DNA of 64,000 nt from Pedobacter sp. (GCF_031119335.1 NZ_JAVHXT010000006.1:1-64000); one strand, 5' to 3'. Positions 53,129-61,960 are shown, numbered from the stretch's first letter. Notes: generated from the sequence alone by a model not told the origin. Translations and numbers: made by a program.

Positions 53129-54208
53129 ATGTTCATCACTTTTACCGAAGAAAAATTAAGAACCTTTACTTTCAACGTTTTTAAGAAAATGGGCTGTTCT
53201 AATGAGCATGCTACTTTAGCAACCGATGTTTTGGTTCGTTCGGATTTAAGAGGAATTGATTCACATGGTGTGGCCAGATTGAGCGGCTATTATCGCCTTT
53301 GGGAGAAAAATAGAATTAATGCTACACCAAATGTTAGGATAGTACACGAAACGCCAACTACTGCAACTGTAGACGGCGATGCGGGCTTAGGTTTAGTTGT
53401 TGCTCCTTTCGCGATGAAAATCGCCATTGAAAAAGCGGAGAAATATGGCAGCGGTTGGGTTTCAGTGAAAAATTCAAATCACTTCGGCATTGCTGGCTAC
53501 CACGCTTTAATGGCTGTAGAAAAAGACATGATTGGTATCAGTATGACCAATGCTAGTCCACTGGTTGCCCCTACTTATGCAAATGAACGTTTGTTGGGTA
53601 CCAACCCAATGTGTTACGCTTTTCCGGCAGGCAAATACCCCGCAGTTGTAGTTGATATGGCCACTGCAGCCGCAGCTAATGGTAAGTTAGAAATTGCTCA
53701 AAGAGCTAATGCTGAAATTCCAGATGGTTGGGTACAAGATAAAGATGGTAATGGTTCTATTAATGCAAGCGAACTAAAAGCTGGAGGTTCATTACTTCCG
53801 CTGGGTAGCGATAAAGACCACGGCAGCCACAAAGGCTATGGCTTAGGGGCAACGGTAGATATTTTATCGGCTGTACTTTCTGGCGCAAATTACGGACCTT
53901 GGGTTCCTCCTTTTGTGGCATTTTTAGAGCCAGATCCCAATCCGGTAGGAGAAGGAATTGGGCACTTTTTAGGCGCTATGCGTGTAGATGGCTTCCGCCC
54001 TGCACAAGACTTCAAAGATCATTTAGATAATTGGATTGAGCGTTTTAAAAGTGCAAAAACAGTTGATGAGCGCAAGAAAGTAATCATTCCAGGCGAACCA
54101 GAATATCAGTTTGAAAACGAACGTAAAATTTCGGGTATTCCGTTAATTGATGTAGTGGTAAATGATCTGAATAATTTAGCTGAGAAAATTGGGGTAGAAG
54201 CTTTGTAA
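53129..54208 (+). CDS. Ldh_2-family (malate/L-lactate/ureidoglycolate-type) NAD(P)-dependent oxidoreductase
   Basis: A 359-residue member of the malate/L-lactate dehydrogenase-2 family. Motifs are VRSDLRGIDSHGVARLSGYY (catalytic His), VKNSNHFGIAGYHA, GTNPMCYAFPA and DKDHGSHKGYGLGATVDIL. Members reduce 2-oxo acids, with substrate depending on subgroup, so the exact substrate is open. It follows bshC after 210 bp without a gene. It is not linked to the rhamnose operon, which uses the FMN-type lactate dehydrogenase. Confidence 0.9.
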   Translation: MFITFTEEKLRTFTFNVFKKMGCSNEHATLATDVLVRSDLRGIDSHGVARLSGYYRLWEKNRINATPNVRIVHETPTTATVDGDAGLGLVVAPFAMKIAIEKAEKYGSGWVSVKNSNHFGIAGYHALMAVEKDMIGISMTNASPLVAPTYANERLLGTNPMCYAFPAGKYPAVVVDMATAAAANGKLEIAQRANAEIPDGWVQDKDGNGSINASELKAGGSLLPLGSDKDHGSHKGYGLGATVDILSAVLSGANYGPWVPPFVAFLEPDPNPVGEGIGHFLGAMRVDGFRPAQDFKDHLDNWIERFKSAKTVDERKKVIIPGEPEYQFENERKISGIPLIDVVVNDLNNLAEKIGVEAL

Positions 54209-54247
54209 ATACCTAGAAGTACGGAGACAATGGTAGTTATATTTTCA

Positions 54248-54255
54248 TAGCTTTG
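54248..54255 (+). promoter_or_regulatory. -7 box of the small membrane protein gene, near-leaderless
   Basis: TAGCTTTG exactly matches TAnnTTTG and ends five bases before the ATG at 54261. No good -33 TTTG lies at the right distance. If active, the transcript would begin at about the start codon. Confidence 0.35.
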
Positions 54256-54260
54256 GTAAA

Positions 54261-54497
54261 ATGAAAGATAACATTCTCTTTGTTGTGGCCCTTGTCTTTG
54301 CCCTCTGGTTTGCAGCGACAGCATATATCTGGATTTATTGGGCAGCGTTGATTATCTCCTACCCTATTGGCATTGCCAGCTTCTTCATTTGGCGTTTTAT
54401 CAAAAAAGATGGAAAAAAACGTAATAAGATAATTCCTATTTTACTAATTGCAGGCCTAACTTTATCTCTAGGAATATTAATATTTTTCACTAGATAA
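54261..54497 (+). CDS. Small hypothetical membrane protein
   Basis: A 78-residue protein, mostly hydrophobic: segments ILFVVALVFALWFAATAYIW, ALIISYPIGIASFFIW and a C-terminal IIPILLIAGLTLSLGILIFF, with a basic loop KKDGKKRNK between. Three membrane helices are likely. I do not recognise the family. It lies 52 bp after the Ldh_2 gene and is convergent with the next gene, six bases away. The reverse-strand frame over its start lacks any coding character. Confidence 0.6.
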   Translation: MKDNILFVVALVFALWFAATAYIWIYWAALIISYPIGIASFFIWRFIKKDGKKRNKIIPILLIAGLTLSLGILIFFTR

Positions 54498-54503
54498 CGT
54501 AAG

Positions 54504-55637
54504 TTATTTCTTCAGCTTAAATAAACGAAAATTCTCCCTATAGGTAAGAAAAAAAGACTGATTAAATTGTAAGTTTTTCTCAGCGTTATCCAAATCGAAA
54601 TGAGGTTCAAAACGAACATCTAAAAACAAGTTTGGCAATAACTCCCGTTGATATTGATACCTCAGCATTAAAATTCGACGCTTATCAGCTGTGAAACCGA
54701 AGTTATTTAAGTTTTCAGAGACTGATTGATATAATGGCATTCCTTTGATAGTGATGAATTGATTGCCCTGCCAATATGAAGCGGCCAAATTACCCCAGCG
54801 TGTATCTGCTCCGGCGTTAAGCCACAAGCCAAACCCTCCTCTATAAGCTCTGGTTTTGGTAGGAGAATTATCTTTATAAGCCGCTATATAATTATTGGTA
54901 TACACTTGCTTTATATGATAGCCAATATTTTTGCTCAATGTAAAACCACTGGCGGCATTCAACAAAGTTGACAAAGGAATTTCGTTCAAAACATCTATCT
55001 GTCCACCAGTATGGTAAATTAAAGCTTGCGCAGGAATACTGAGCTTCCATCCGTTGCTTTTAACTAAAGTGATATCTGATGTGAAACCACCAGCAATTCT
55101 CTCTTTGGCCGCATCACTACGATAAATCATCTTCTCCCAAGCAATCCAAGCATCTAAACTGAATTTCTCTTTATCTATTAATAGTTGTGTGCCGTACTCA
55201 ACTGGCGTAGTTATTTTACGTTCGAAGTTATAGAGTGGATCAATGTAATTGTGTTGGATATTTCCCTCTAAACTCCCGAAAACCAAAGTCAAATCTTTCT
55301 TGCTATACTTCACATTGAACAAAGGTTTGGCATCATATAAACCTCTTTCATTGCCAAAATCTTTTCTTAAATAAGCTCCCGCAGTAATGGCTAAATTTGG
55401 ATGTGCATAGTAAGTAACTTGTGGTTCTATTTGTGTGCCATACAGCGTATATCCATCATGAAAATCATTAGAATATTCATAATTTCTAACATAGTTGAAG
55501 TTGTAGAAATTAAGATGTATCTCATGGGTTAAGCTATCCGCAGGGCGAATTCGATTGTACAAATAGTTATTATTTAGCTGGGCTTGAGCCAAATGAACAA
55601 AATTGAAGAATAGAGCTGCGAGTAAATATTTTTTCAT
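54504..55637 (-). CDS. Hypothetical outer-membrane beta-barrel-like protein
   Basis: A 377-residue exported protein (signal peptide MKKYLLAALFFNFVHLAQAQ). The mature part is rich in alternating aromatic and polar residues typical of outer-membrane barrels (HEIHLNFYNFNYVRNYEYSN; GAYLRKDFGNERGLYDAK; MLRYQYQRELLPNLFLDVRF). I recognise no specific family. It is separated from hemJ by 101 bp containing a palindromic repeat, so it may be transcribed alone. Confidence 0.6.
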   Translation of the reverse strand: MKKYLLAALFFNFVHLAQAQLNNNYLYNRIRPADSLTHEIHLNFYNFNYVRNYEYSNDFHDGYTLYGTQIEPQVTYYAHPNLAITAGAYLRKDFGNERGLYDAKPLFNVKYSKKDLTLVFGSLEGNIQHNYIDPLYNFERKITTPVEYGTQLLIDKEKFSLDAWIAWEKMIYRSDAAKERIAGGFTSDITLVKSNGWKLSIPAQALIYHTGGQIDVLNEIPLSTLLNAASGFTLSKNIGYHIKQVYTNNYIAAYKDNSPTKTRAYRGGFGLWLNAGADTRWGNLAASYWQGNQFITIKGMPLYQSVSENLNNFGFTADKRRILMLRYQYQRELLPNLFLDVRFEPHFDLDNAEKNLQFNQSFFLTYRENFRLFKLKK

Positions 55638-55640
55638 TAG

Positions 55641-55730
55641 AGATTGCTTTCCCGAAACAGTCGGGGTAAACTGTGCCTCGCAATGACGTTGCCATTAACG
55701 TCATTGCGAGGAGGAACGACGCGGCAATCT
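55641..55730. repeat. Palindromic intergenic repeat
   Basis: A perfect 15-bp inverted repeat CCTCGCAATGACGTT / AACGTCATTGCGAGG (55676-55690 and 55697-55711), with outer AGATTGC / GCAATCT arms (55641-55647 and 55724-55730). The GCAATGAC core recurs in the repeat at 60568-60651, so the two belong to one family of repetitive extragenic palindromes. Confidence 0.8.
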
Positions 55731-55738
55731 TTTAAATC

Positions 55739-56287
55739 TTATCCACCTTTCTTCTCCCTATGCTTCTTATACAATTTCACCGCCATCATGATTATTGCAG
55801 AGAAAATAATTAGGCCGATTAGACCGTACACCCAATTCACGGCACTTTTTAAAATCACGGTAAATACAATCGCCACCAATAAAATCGTCGCTACTTCATT
55901 CCACAAACGCAACTGGTTAGATGTCCATTTGGAAGTGCCATTACGAAGCTTTTTCATCACATTTTGGCAAATGAAATGGTAAATCAGCAAAAGCAAAACA
56001 AAAGCCAACTTAACGTGCATCCAAGGCGTTAGTAATAGTGTTGGAACTAGATACAGCATCAAAGATCCTGCTACCACGGTTAATATCATAGCTGGTGTTG
56101 CAATGATGCTCCACAGCCTGGCGGTAATTTTAGCATATTCCGTAGTCAAGATAGATCTATCAGGCTCTGGTTTATTGTTAGCTTCGGTGTGGTAAATGAA
56201 CAAGCGAACGCCATAAAATAAACCGGCCATCCAGCTTACCATAAACACTATATGTGTTGCCTTAATATAAAAATAATATGCTTCCAT
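55739..56287 (-). CDS. hemJ: HemJ-type protoporphyrinogen IX oxidase (CopD-like membrane protein)
   Basis: A 182-residue membrane protein matching the HemJ family (UPF0093). The conserved N-terminal His lies in KATHIVFMVSWMAGLFYGVR (His12), and a conserved Lys is in WMHVKLAFVLLLLIYHF. About four to five membrane helices are visible. HemJ oxidizes protoporphyrinogen IX with a haem cofactor. It follows hemE on the same strand, and hemL, hemB and hemD lie upstream, which supports the call. Its ATG is fused to the end of a terminator-like hairpin, so expression probably depends on readthrough. Confidence 0.88.
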   Translation of the reverse strand: MEAYYFYIKATHIVFMVSWMAGLFYGVRLFIYHTEANNKPEPDRSILTTEYAKITARLWSIIATPAMILTVVAGSLMLYLVPTLLLTPWMHVKLAFVLLLLIYHFICQNVMKKLRNGTSKWTSNQLRLWNEVATILLVAIVFTVILKSAVNWVYGLIGLIIFSAIIMMAVKLYKKHREKKGG

Positions 56288-56309
56288 AAAAAATCCCCAT
56301 TCGGGGATT
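56288..56309 (-). terminator. Terminator-like hairpin abutting the hemJ start codon
   Basis: On the minus strand AATCCCC-GAAT-GGGGATT forms a 7-bp stem and is followed by TTTTTATGG, in which ATG is the hemJ start. It lies nine bases after the hemE stop. Either it attenuates hemJ or hemJ has another promoter. Confidence 0.75.
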
Positions 56310-56317
56310 AAAATTAG

Positions 56318-57343
56318 TTAATACTTAAACTCTTTCACTACTTCGATAGCATATTTTACATTATCGAAAGGAATATCCGGCATAATGCCATGACCTAAGT
56401 TGAAAATAAATCCATTCTCGCCACGCATACGCTCAAATAATTTATGGATTTGTGCTTTAATTACAGGTTGATTTGCATACAAAATATGTGGGTCTAAGTT
56501 ACCTTGAACAGCGATACCAACAGGCAATGCTTTTTTAATATTCAACAAATCAGCATTCCAATCTACAGAAATTACATCTGGTTTTGCTTCTGCCATAATT
56601 GGTGCAAAAACAGAACTTCCTTTACAGAAAGAAATTACCGGAATGTTTGTTCTATTTAAACCAGCAATAATCTGTTGGTTGTATTGGTGCGAAAACTCTT
56701 GATAATCGTTCCAAGATAAGGCTAAAGCCCAACTATCAAATAATTGCAAGGCATTAACGCCAGCCTCAATTTGAAGGTTCAAATAATCGGTAGTTACCTT
56801 AGCAATTTTAGCCAAAAGCTTGTGTGCTAACTCAGGGTGATTATGAATTAAAAGCTTGGTTAACTTGAAATCTTTCGAAGAACCACCTTCTACCAAGTAG
56901 CTCATTACCGTAAAAGGTGCACCGGCAAAACCAATTAACGGGATACTGCCATTTAAACGTTGTTGAATTACTTTAATCGCATCAGCAACATATTGTAATT
57001 TATCCAGACAATCAGTAGCCAAAGCATCAATATCAGCTTCGTTACGTACTGGATTAGCGAACTTCGGTCCAACTCCTTGGGTAAAGCTCAAATCTCCGCC
57101 CATTGCCTCGCCTGTTACCAAAATATCAGAGAACAAAATCGCGGCATCAATACCTAACAAATCTACAGGTAACATGGTTACATCGGCAGCAATTTCTGGG
57201 GTTTTGCACATCTCTAAAAAAGAGTACTTGTTTTTGATTTCCCAGTATTGTGGCATAAACCTACCGGCTTGTCTCATCATCCATACCGGTGGGCGTTCTG
57301 TTTGTTTTGAAAATGCTGCGTCTAAAAATAAATTGTTCTCCAT
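56318..57343 (-). CDS. hemE: Uroporphyrinogen decarboxylase
   Basis: A 341-residue cytoplasmic enzyme converting uroporphyrinogen III to coproporphyrinogen III. Motifs include PVWMMRQAGRFMPQYW near residue 19, the catalytic Asp region LFSDILVTGEAMGGDLSF, GFAGAPFTVMSYLVEGGSSK and FNLGHGIMPDIP. It starts four bases after the TPR gene stop, completing a run sensor kinase, regulator, TPR protein, hemE. Confidence 0.96.
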   Translation of the reverse strand: MENNLFLDAAFSKQTERPPVWMMRQAGRFMPQYWEIKNKYSFLEMCKTPEIAADVTMLPVDLLGIDAAILFSDILVTGEAMGGDLSFTQGVGPKFANPVRNEADIDALATDCLDKLQYVADAIKVIQQRLNGSIPLIGFAGAPFTVMSYLVEGGSSKDFKLTKLLIHNHPELAHKLLAKIAKVTTDYLNLQIEAGVNALQLFDSWALALSWNDYQEFSHQYNQQIIAGLNRTNIPVISFCKGSSVFAPIMAEAKPDVISVDWNADLLNIKKALPVGIAVQGNLDPHILYANQPVIKAQIHKLFERMRGENGFIFNLGHGIMPDIPFDNVKYAIEVVKEFKY

Positions 57344-57347
57344 GTTT

Positions 57348-57869
57348 CTAATTCGCCAGTTTATTGGCCTCTTTCTCTATATTTGATATAATTTCTATTG
57401 CTCTTGATGATGTTGCAAGCTCTTTAGCTTTTCCTGTATAAGCCAATACCCGTTCCACATCCCGTTTTCGGAGCGCTAAGTTAGCTAAATGGATCAACAC
57501 ATAAGCTTTATCGTTTTTTCCGCCCAAGGGAAAGCGGCTCGCCAACTGAAAATGAAACTCAGCTTTTTCATAATCTTCACGTTTTAATGCGATGTTGGCA
57601 CGCATAAACTCGTAAAACCCACGTCTGCTTTTTGATAAATGATCAGGATTTTCTACCTCGTCCAGCATTTTTTCTGCTCTTTCGTAATCAGAATTTTTGA
57701 AATGCTTAGACGCTAAAAGTACCGAGCCATGTTTAAAATGGCTCCACAAAATAAAGGCAGCTAACATCCCAGAAATTGACGCCAGCTGGTATTGTTGAAT
57801 ATACAAACTTACCAGCGCTGAAACAGCGAAAATCGCTATTAAGATATATCTGCCTGCCTTATTGTACAT
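57348..57869 (-). CDS. Membrane-anchored TPR-like protein
   Basis: A 173-residue protein with two N-terminal hydrophobic segments (YILIAIFAVSALVSLYIQQ; LASISGMLAAFILWSHF) and a helical repeat region resembling TPRs (NSDYERAEKMLDEVENPDHL; KREDYEKAEFHFQLASRFPL). No named family is recognised. It overlaps the response regulator stop by one base (TAATG) and precedes hemE by four bases, so it is coupled to both. Confidence 0.7.
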   Translation of the reverse strand: MYNKAGRYILIAIFAVSALVSLYIQQYQLASISGMLAAFILWSHFKHGSVLLASKHFKNSDYERAEKMLDEVENPDHLSKSRRGFYEFMRANIALKREDYEKAEFHFQLASRFPLGGKNDKAYVLIHLANLALRKRDVERVLAYTGKAKELATSSRAIEIISNIEKEANKLAN

Positions 57870-58573
57870 TAGTGAATATCGGTAAATTTATAACCTACTC
57901 CTCTAATGGAGTGGAAATAAACTGGATTTTTTTGATCTGGTTCAAAATACTTACGGAACGTTAAAATGAAGTTATCGATAGTTCTGGTAGATGGATATAC
58001 GTCGTAGTTCCACACTGTTTCCAAGATTTGCTCACGAGAAACTGCCTCGTTTTTACGCTCAATCAACAATTTCAACAACATGGTTTCCTTTTTGGTTAAA
58101 GGCACTACGGTACCATCATCTTGTTTCAATTCAAAAGAGTTGAAGTAGATAGTTTTATCTCCAATTTTGTAAGAATTTAGTTCTTTTAAATCGTCTGATT
58201 TTAAGCTGCGTTTCACTAAGATACCCACACGTAAAATCAGTTCTTCAAGATTGAAAGGCTTTACCAAATAATCATCGGCACCTTTCTTCAAGCCCATTAC
58301 CCTGTCTTCGCTGGTATTTTTAGCGGTTAAGAACAAAATAGGCACTTCTGTATTTTCTAAACGAATAGTTTCACAAACTTGGAAACCATCCATTTCTGGC
58401 AACATTACATCTAAAACTACTAAGTTAAAGCGCTCTTCCTTAAATACTTTTAATGCTGTTTTCCCGTCTTTAACGGCATGAACTTTATAACCTTCTAATT
58501 CGAGGTTTAATTTGATGGCGTCTAACAAATGATCTTCGTCTTCAACCAATAATACTCTTAATTTTTGTGACAT
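57869..58573 (-). CDS. OmpR-family response regulator
   Basis: A 234-residue two-domain regulator. Receiver domain: acidic EDED near residues 11-14, phospho-acceptor Asp55 in LVVLDVMLPEMDG, switch Thr in FLTAKN and Lys105 in DYLVKPFN. C-terminal winged helix: LTKKETMLLKLLIERKNEAV and RTIDNFILTFRKYFEPDQ with GVGYKF. Separated from the sensor kinase gene by one base, so it is its partner. Its target is not known. Confidence 0.93.
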   Translation of the reverse strand: MSQKLRVLLVEDEDHLLDAIKLNLELEGYKVHAVKDGKTALKVFKEERFNLVVLDVMLPEMDGFQVCETIRLENTEVPILFLTAKNTSEDRVMGLKKGADDYLVKPFNLEELILRVGILVKRSLKSDDLKELNSYKIGDKTIYFNSFELKQDDGTVVPLTKKETMLLKLLIERKNEAVSREQILETVWNYDVYPSTRTIDNFILTFRKYFEPDQKNPVYFHSIRGVGYKFTDIH

Positions 58574-58574
58574 A

Positions 58575-59441
58575 TTAATTAAATGTTACTTCAAAAATTG
58601 CACCGTGAGGTACGTTATCTTTAACGCTAATATCGGCGTCGTGGTTTTGTAATACTTCCTTAACAATAAATAAGCCAAGTCCAGTACCTTTACTTTTACG
58701 CACATTTTCATCGCCCACACGGTAAAATTTATCGAAAATATGCATCTTTTCGCTATCGGGAATGCCCAAACCCTTGTCTGAAACCACTAATTTCGGCTTA
58801 CCGTCATTTTGGCACAGCTCTACTGTAATTTCGGCACACGGTCCAGAATACTTCACTGCATTTTCTACCAAATTCGTCACCACAGATGACAATGCAAACT
58901 GGTCGCCTTCAATTTCAATATTATCTTCAATTTTTGTAGAGATAATTTGCTCGCAACCACAAGAATGAACCTGCAACCTATCGGTAATTCTAGCAACCAA
59001 ATCCGAGAAATTGAATTTCTCCTTCGGAAAAGAATAAGTTCTGCTCTCAATTTTAGTGGCTAATAGCATATTCTCCACTAAATCATCTAACCGTTCCACA
59101 TCTTTCAACGAGTTTCTGATTAACGTAGTGCGCTGTTCTTTATCTAACTCTCTGCGCACAATGGTTTGTAGCGAGAGTTTTATTGCTGCCAAAGGCGACT
59201 TCAACTCATGCGTAATCGACATCAAAAAGTTTTGCTGTTGTTCTTTCAAACGATGTTCTTTTTTGATGGATGCATGAATGAAATACGCACCGATACCTAA
59301 AAGAAAGAGGAAAACTGCACCTTCGCCCATAATCATCGGCATACGGCTGGCATCAATTTTTACTACTAAAGCACCCCAGCTAATCAGCTGACCTAATGCG
59401 TAGAACAGTAAAACGTAAAATATGATTATGGATTTCTTCAT
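58575..59441 (-). CDS. Two-component sensor histidine kinase
   Basis: A 288-residue kinase. Two membrane helices (residues of about 4-27 and 40-57) flank a loop of only about a dozen residues, so it has no sizeable periplasmic sensor. HisKA: MSITHELKSPLAAIK with His78. HATPase: NLVENAVKYSGPC, VVSDKGLGIPDSEK and GTGLGLFIV. A CxC pair (HSCGCEQ) lies in the linker between them. It forms an operon with the response regulator, and the downstream TPR and hemE genes may be under its control. Confidence 0.92.
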   Translation of the reverse strand: MKKSIIIFYVLLFYALGQLISWGALVVKIDASRMPMIMGEGAVFLFLLGIGAYFIHASIKKEHRLKEQQQNFLMSITHELKSPLAAIKLSLQTIVRRELDKEQRTTLIRNSLKDVERLDDLVENMLLATKIESRTYSFPKEKFNFSDLVARITDRLQVHSCGCEQIISTKIEDNIEIEGDQFALSSVVTNLVENAVKYSGPCAEITVELCQNDGKPKLVVSDKGLGIPDSEKMHIFDKFYRVGDENVRKSKGTGLGLFIVKEVLQNHDADISVKDNVPHGAIFEVTFN

Positions 59442-59547
59442 TTCACAGCTTTTATTTATGCCAAAAATAGCTTAATGTTCATTAAAACATATTGAATGAA
59501 TGCAATAACTTTTTTCACGTACACTTAATATTCAGCTAAGTTAAACT

Positions 59548-60315
59548 CTATTTACAAGAGTATTTATATATAACCGGATTAACGCTGTTATTTGTGTAAA
59601 CCTTCTCGACATTACCATTGAAATCGTATGCATATTTATATGTAAAATTAGGCCCTGACATTGGATTTACAGCATCATAAATCATGCTTGATAAGAGGTT
59701 TTTAGATTGTTTACCAAAAAACTTTAACAAAGCTCTATCAATCGCTATATTGCTATCTTCATCCATAAAGTTCGAAGGTCTTAAATCCGATCCGTATTCA
59801 AATGTGCTAACGAACGGACTAGTGTATGTAGGGGTATTAGGATAGGTAACTGAAGTTTCACGTCTGATCATGTTTTCATTACTCCAGATATACTTGGTCG
59901 AATGAGTTACAACGAGATCACCATTTCTACTAAAACGATCATCTCGATCTTCTATTAAATTGCCTTGGATATTATAGATAAAGCTACGTATAAAATTACT
60001 ACCATCAGTCATCTTCACTATCCTTTTATTCGCATCAAGCTGATAAATTTGGGTATAGTTTTTAGTACTAACTTCTATTGTAGAAACATTATATGTATAC
60101 AAAAACATGTGGTGTTGATTTTTGAAAACCGTGACTTCGCCTCTTTCATTGTAAACAAAGGTCTCCAAATCTCCGCTTCTACTTACTTCAGACAACAAAC
60201 AATTTATTGATGTTTTTTCTTCTGGACTGAATGCTTTTTTAGAGCAAGACAAAGCCAATAGCATTATACTCAAGAAGAAAATTAAAACTAGTTTTTTATT
60301 TTCAAGCATTATCAC
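59548..60315 (-). CDS. Hypothetical lipoprotein with YD-repeat-like sequence
   Basis: A 255-residue lipoprotein (lipobox ending LLALSC). Its body has spaced YD/RHS-like units (TFVYNERGEVTVF; RSFIYNIQGNLIEDRD; YKYAYDFNGNVEKVYT). Such single-domain proteins are common and unassigned in Bacteroidetes. It lies alone between the sensor kinase and the repeat region near 60568. A Met two residues in is an alternative start. Confidence 0.65.
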   Translation of the reverse strand: MIMLENKKLVLIFFLSIMLLALSCSKKAFSPEEKTSINCLLSEVSRSGDLETFVYNERGEVTVFKNQHHMFLYTYNVSTIEVSTKNYTQIYQLDANKRIVKMTDGSNFIRSFIYNIQGNLIEDRDDRFSRNGDLVVTHSTKYIWSNENMIRRETSVTYPNTPTYTSPFVSTFEYGSDLRPSNFMDEDSNIAIDRALLKFFGKQSKNLLSSMIYDAVNPMSGPNFTYKYAYDFNGNVEKVYTNNSVNPVIYKYSCK

Positions 60316-60567
60316 AAAACAATCAGTAAGCAGACTAATAAAGATATCTATTTATCAAGCAAAATTGAACTTTTTAAAAACATTTTTCTACCGTGCTTCG
60401 GTTAGGCTAGTCCCGCTTTTCGTTACTCCCGATGAAACTTGTGAAACAAGCAAGCATGCAATTGAAAAGAACAAACTGCTATGCTTAAATCGGGATCCAC
60501 TTCAATCGGGTTTAGTTAACGACCACCCCCCTCTCTCCCGAATGCTCGGGGTCTCCGTTCCTATTAC

Positions 60568-60651
60568 CGTCATTGCGAGCTTTGCGAAGCAATCTTACAA
60601 CACCTAAAAAGAATGGAGCTTTAAGATTGCTTCGCAAAGCTCGCAATGACG
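60568..60651. repeat. Perfect 30-bp inverted repeat of the GCAATGAC family
   Basis: 60568-60597 (CGTCATTGCGAGCTTTGCGA onward) and 60622-60651 are exact reverse complements over 30 bp around a 24-bp spacer, just downstream of hemL. The gene-free stretch 60316-60658 shows nothing else except GC-richer spacer with scattered CCCGATT-type sequence. Confidence 0.9.
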
Positions 60652-60658
60652 ACCATTA

Positions 60659-61960
60659 TTAATTAGCGTATACAACCTCCAAAGCCTCAAATATCGCTTG
60701 CTTCGCTTTATCTAACTCTACCTGCGTATGTGCTGCACTCACAAAACCAACCTCATATCCCGATGGGCCAAAGTAAATACCTCTGTTCAACAACTCACGG
60801 TGCATGATTTTAAATTTATCCATACTAGTTGGATCAATAGCTTCAGCGGTTTTAATATCTTCAGTTGTAAATGCAAACCAAAAAATAGAACCAACAGTAA
60901 ATATCTTCAACTCATAACCTTTATCAGCAATATGAGTTTTCAAATCATTCACAAAAGCTTGTGCTTTGGCATTCAATTCTTCGTAAAAACCCTCGCTACT
61001 TAATATCGTTAAAGCTGCAATTCCCGCAGCCATTGCCACCGGATTACCAGACAATGTACCTGCTTGGTAAACGCCGCCATCAGGAGAAATGTGCGCCATA
61101 ATCTCGTTAGAAGCGCCATACATTCCCACCGGCAAACCACCACCAATAATTTTTCCGTAAGTAACAATATCAGGCTTGATGCCGTAATAAGCTGCCGCAC
61201 CCTCAAAACCTACCCTAAAGCCAGTGATTACCTCATCAAAAATCAACAAAGCACCATTTGCAGTACAAGTTCCACTTAAAAACTCAACATAGTCTTTGTC
61301 TTGAATTAGCAAGCCATTATTAGCTGGAATACCTTCAATAATTACCGCAGCAACATCATCTTTAAATTGAGCAAATGCTTCTGTAATCGCTTGCTTGTCG
61401 TTCAATGCAATCACAATAGTTTCATCTGCAAATGCCTTAGGCACACCTGCCGATGAAGTTTCACCAAAAGTTACCAAACCAGAACCTGCTTTAACTAAAA
61501 GCGAATCGCTATGACCGTGGTAACAACCTTCGAACTTGATGATTTTATTTCTGCCAGTATAACCTCTTGCCAAACGAATGGCCGACATTACCGCCTCGGT
61601 TCCAGAACTGGTGAAACGAATTTTCTCTACAAAACGATTGTTTTTGATAATCAGTTCTGCCAACTCATTTTCCAACGCAGTCGGTGCGCCGAAGCTCATC
61701 CCATTTTGCATTACTTCGGTTACTTTCTCTCTAATTTTGGCGTTGTTATGCCCTAAAATCAATGGTCCCCAACTGGCACAAAAATCAATGAATTGGTTAC
61801 CATCGGCATCCCAAATGTATGACCCATCGCCTTTTTGAATAAACAATGGTGTACCGTAAACAGATTTAAAAGCACGTACTGGCGAATTTACGCCACCAGG
61901 AAAATAAGTTTTCGATTTCTCGTATAGTTCTGCCGATTTGGCTCTTGATATGTCTTGCAT
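60659..61960 (-). CDS. hemL: Glutamate-1-semialdehyde 2,1-aminomutase
   Basis: A 433-residue PLP enzyme forming 5-aminolevulinate from glutamate-1-semialdehyde, the C5 route to haem. Motifs are FPGGVNSPVRAFKSV, SSGTEAVMSAIRLARGYTGR, FEGCYHGHSDSLLVKAGSG, LIFDEVITGFRVG and the PLP lysine in TYGKIIGGGLPVGMYGA. The length is normal. The heptamer array TTTAGGG starts four bases upstream of its ATG, occupying the leader. The upstream gene is hemB after 95 bp. Confidence 0.97.
   Translation of the reverse strand: MQDISRAKSAELYEKSKTYFPGGVNSPVRAFKSVYGTPLFIQKGDGSYIWDADGNQFIDFCASWGPLILGHNNAKIREKVTEVMQNGMSFGAPTALENELAELIIKNNRFVEKIRFTSSGTEAVMSAIRLARGYTGRNKIIKFEGCYHGHSDSLLVKAGSGLVTFGETSSAGVPKAFADETIVIALNDKQAITEAFAQFKDDVAAVIIEGIPANNGLLIQDKDYVEFLSGTCTANGALLIFDEVITGFRVGFEGAAAYYGIKPDIVTYGKIIGGGLPVGMYGASNEIMAHISPDGGVYQAGTLSGNPVAMAAGIAALTILSSEGFYEELNAKAQAFVNDLKTHIADKGYELKIFTVGSIFWFAFTTEDIKTAEAIDPTSMDKFKIMHRELLNRGIYFGPSGYEVGFVSAAHTQVELDKAKQAIFEALEVVYAN

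Noticed and set aside
54106..54324. 72-codon minus-strand frame spanning the end of the Ldh_2 gene and start of the small membrane protein
   Set aside because: No recognisable features; the plus-strand reading has a -7 box and a consistent membrane-protein profile.
55644..55982. 112-codon plus-strand frame over the palindromic repeat and hemJ
   Set aside because: It starts within a repeat and continues antisense to hemJ; repeat-derived frame.
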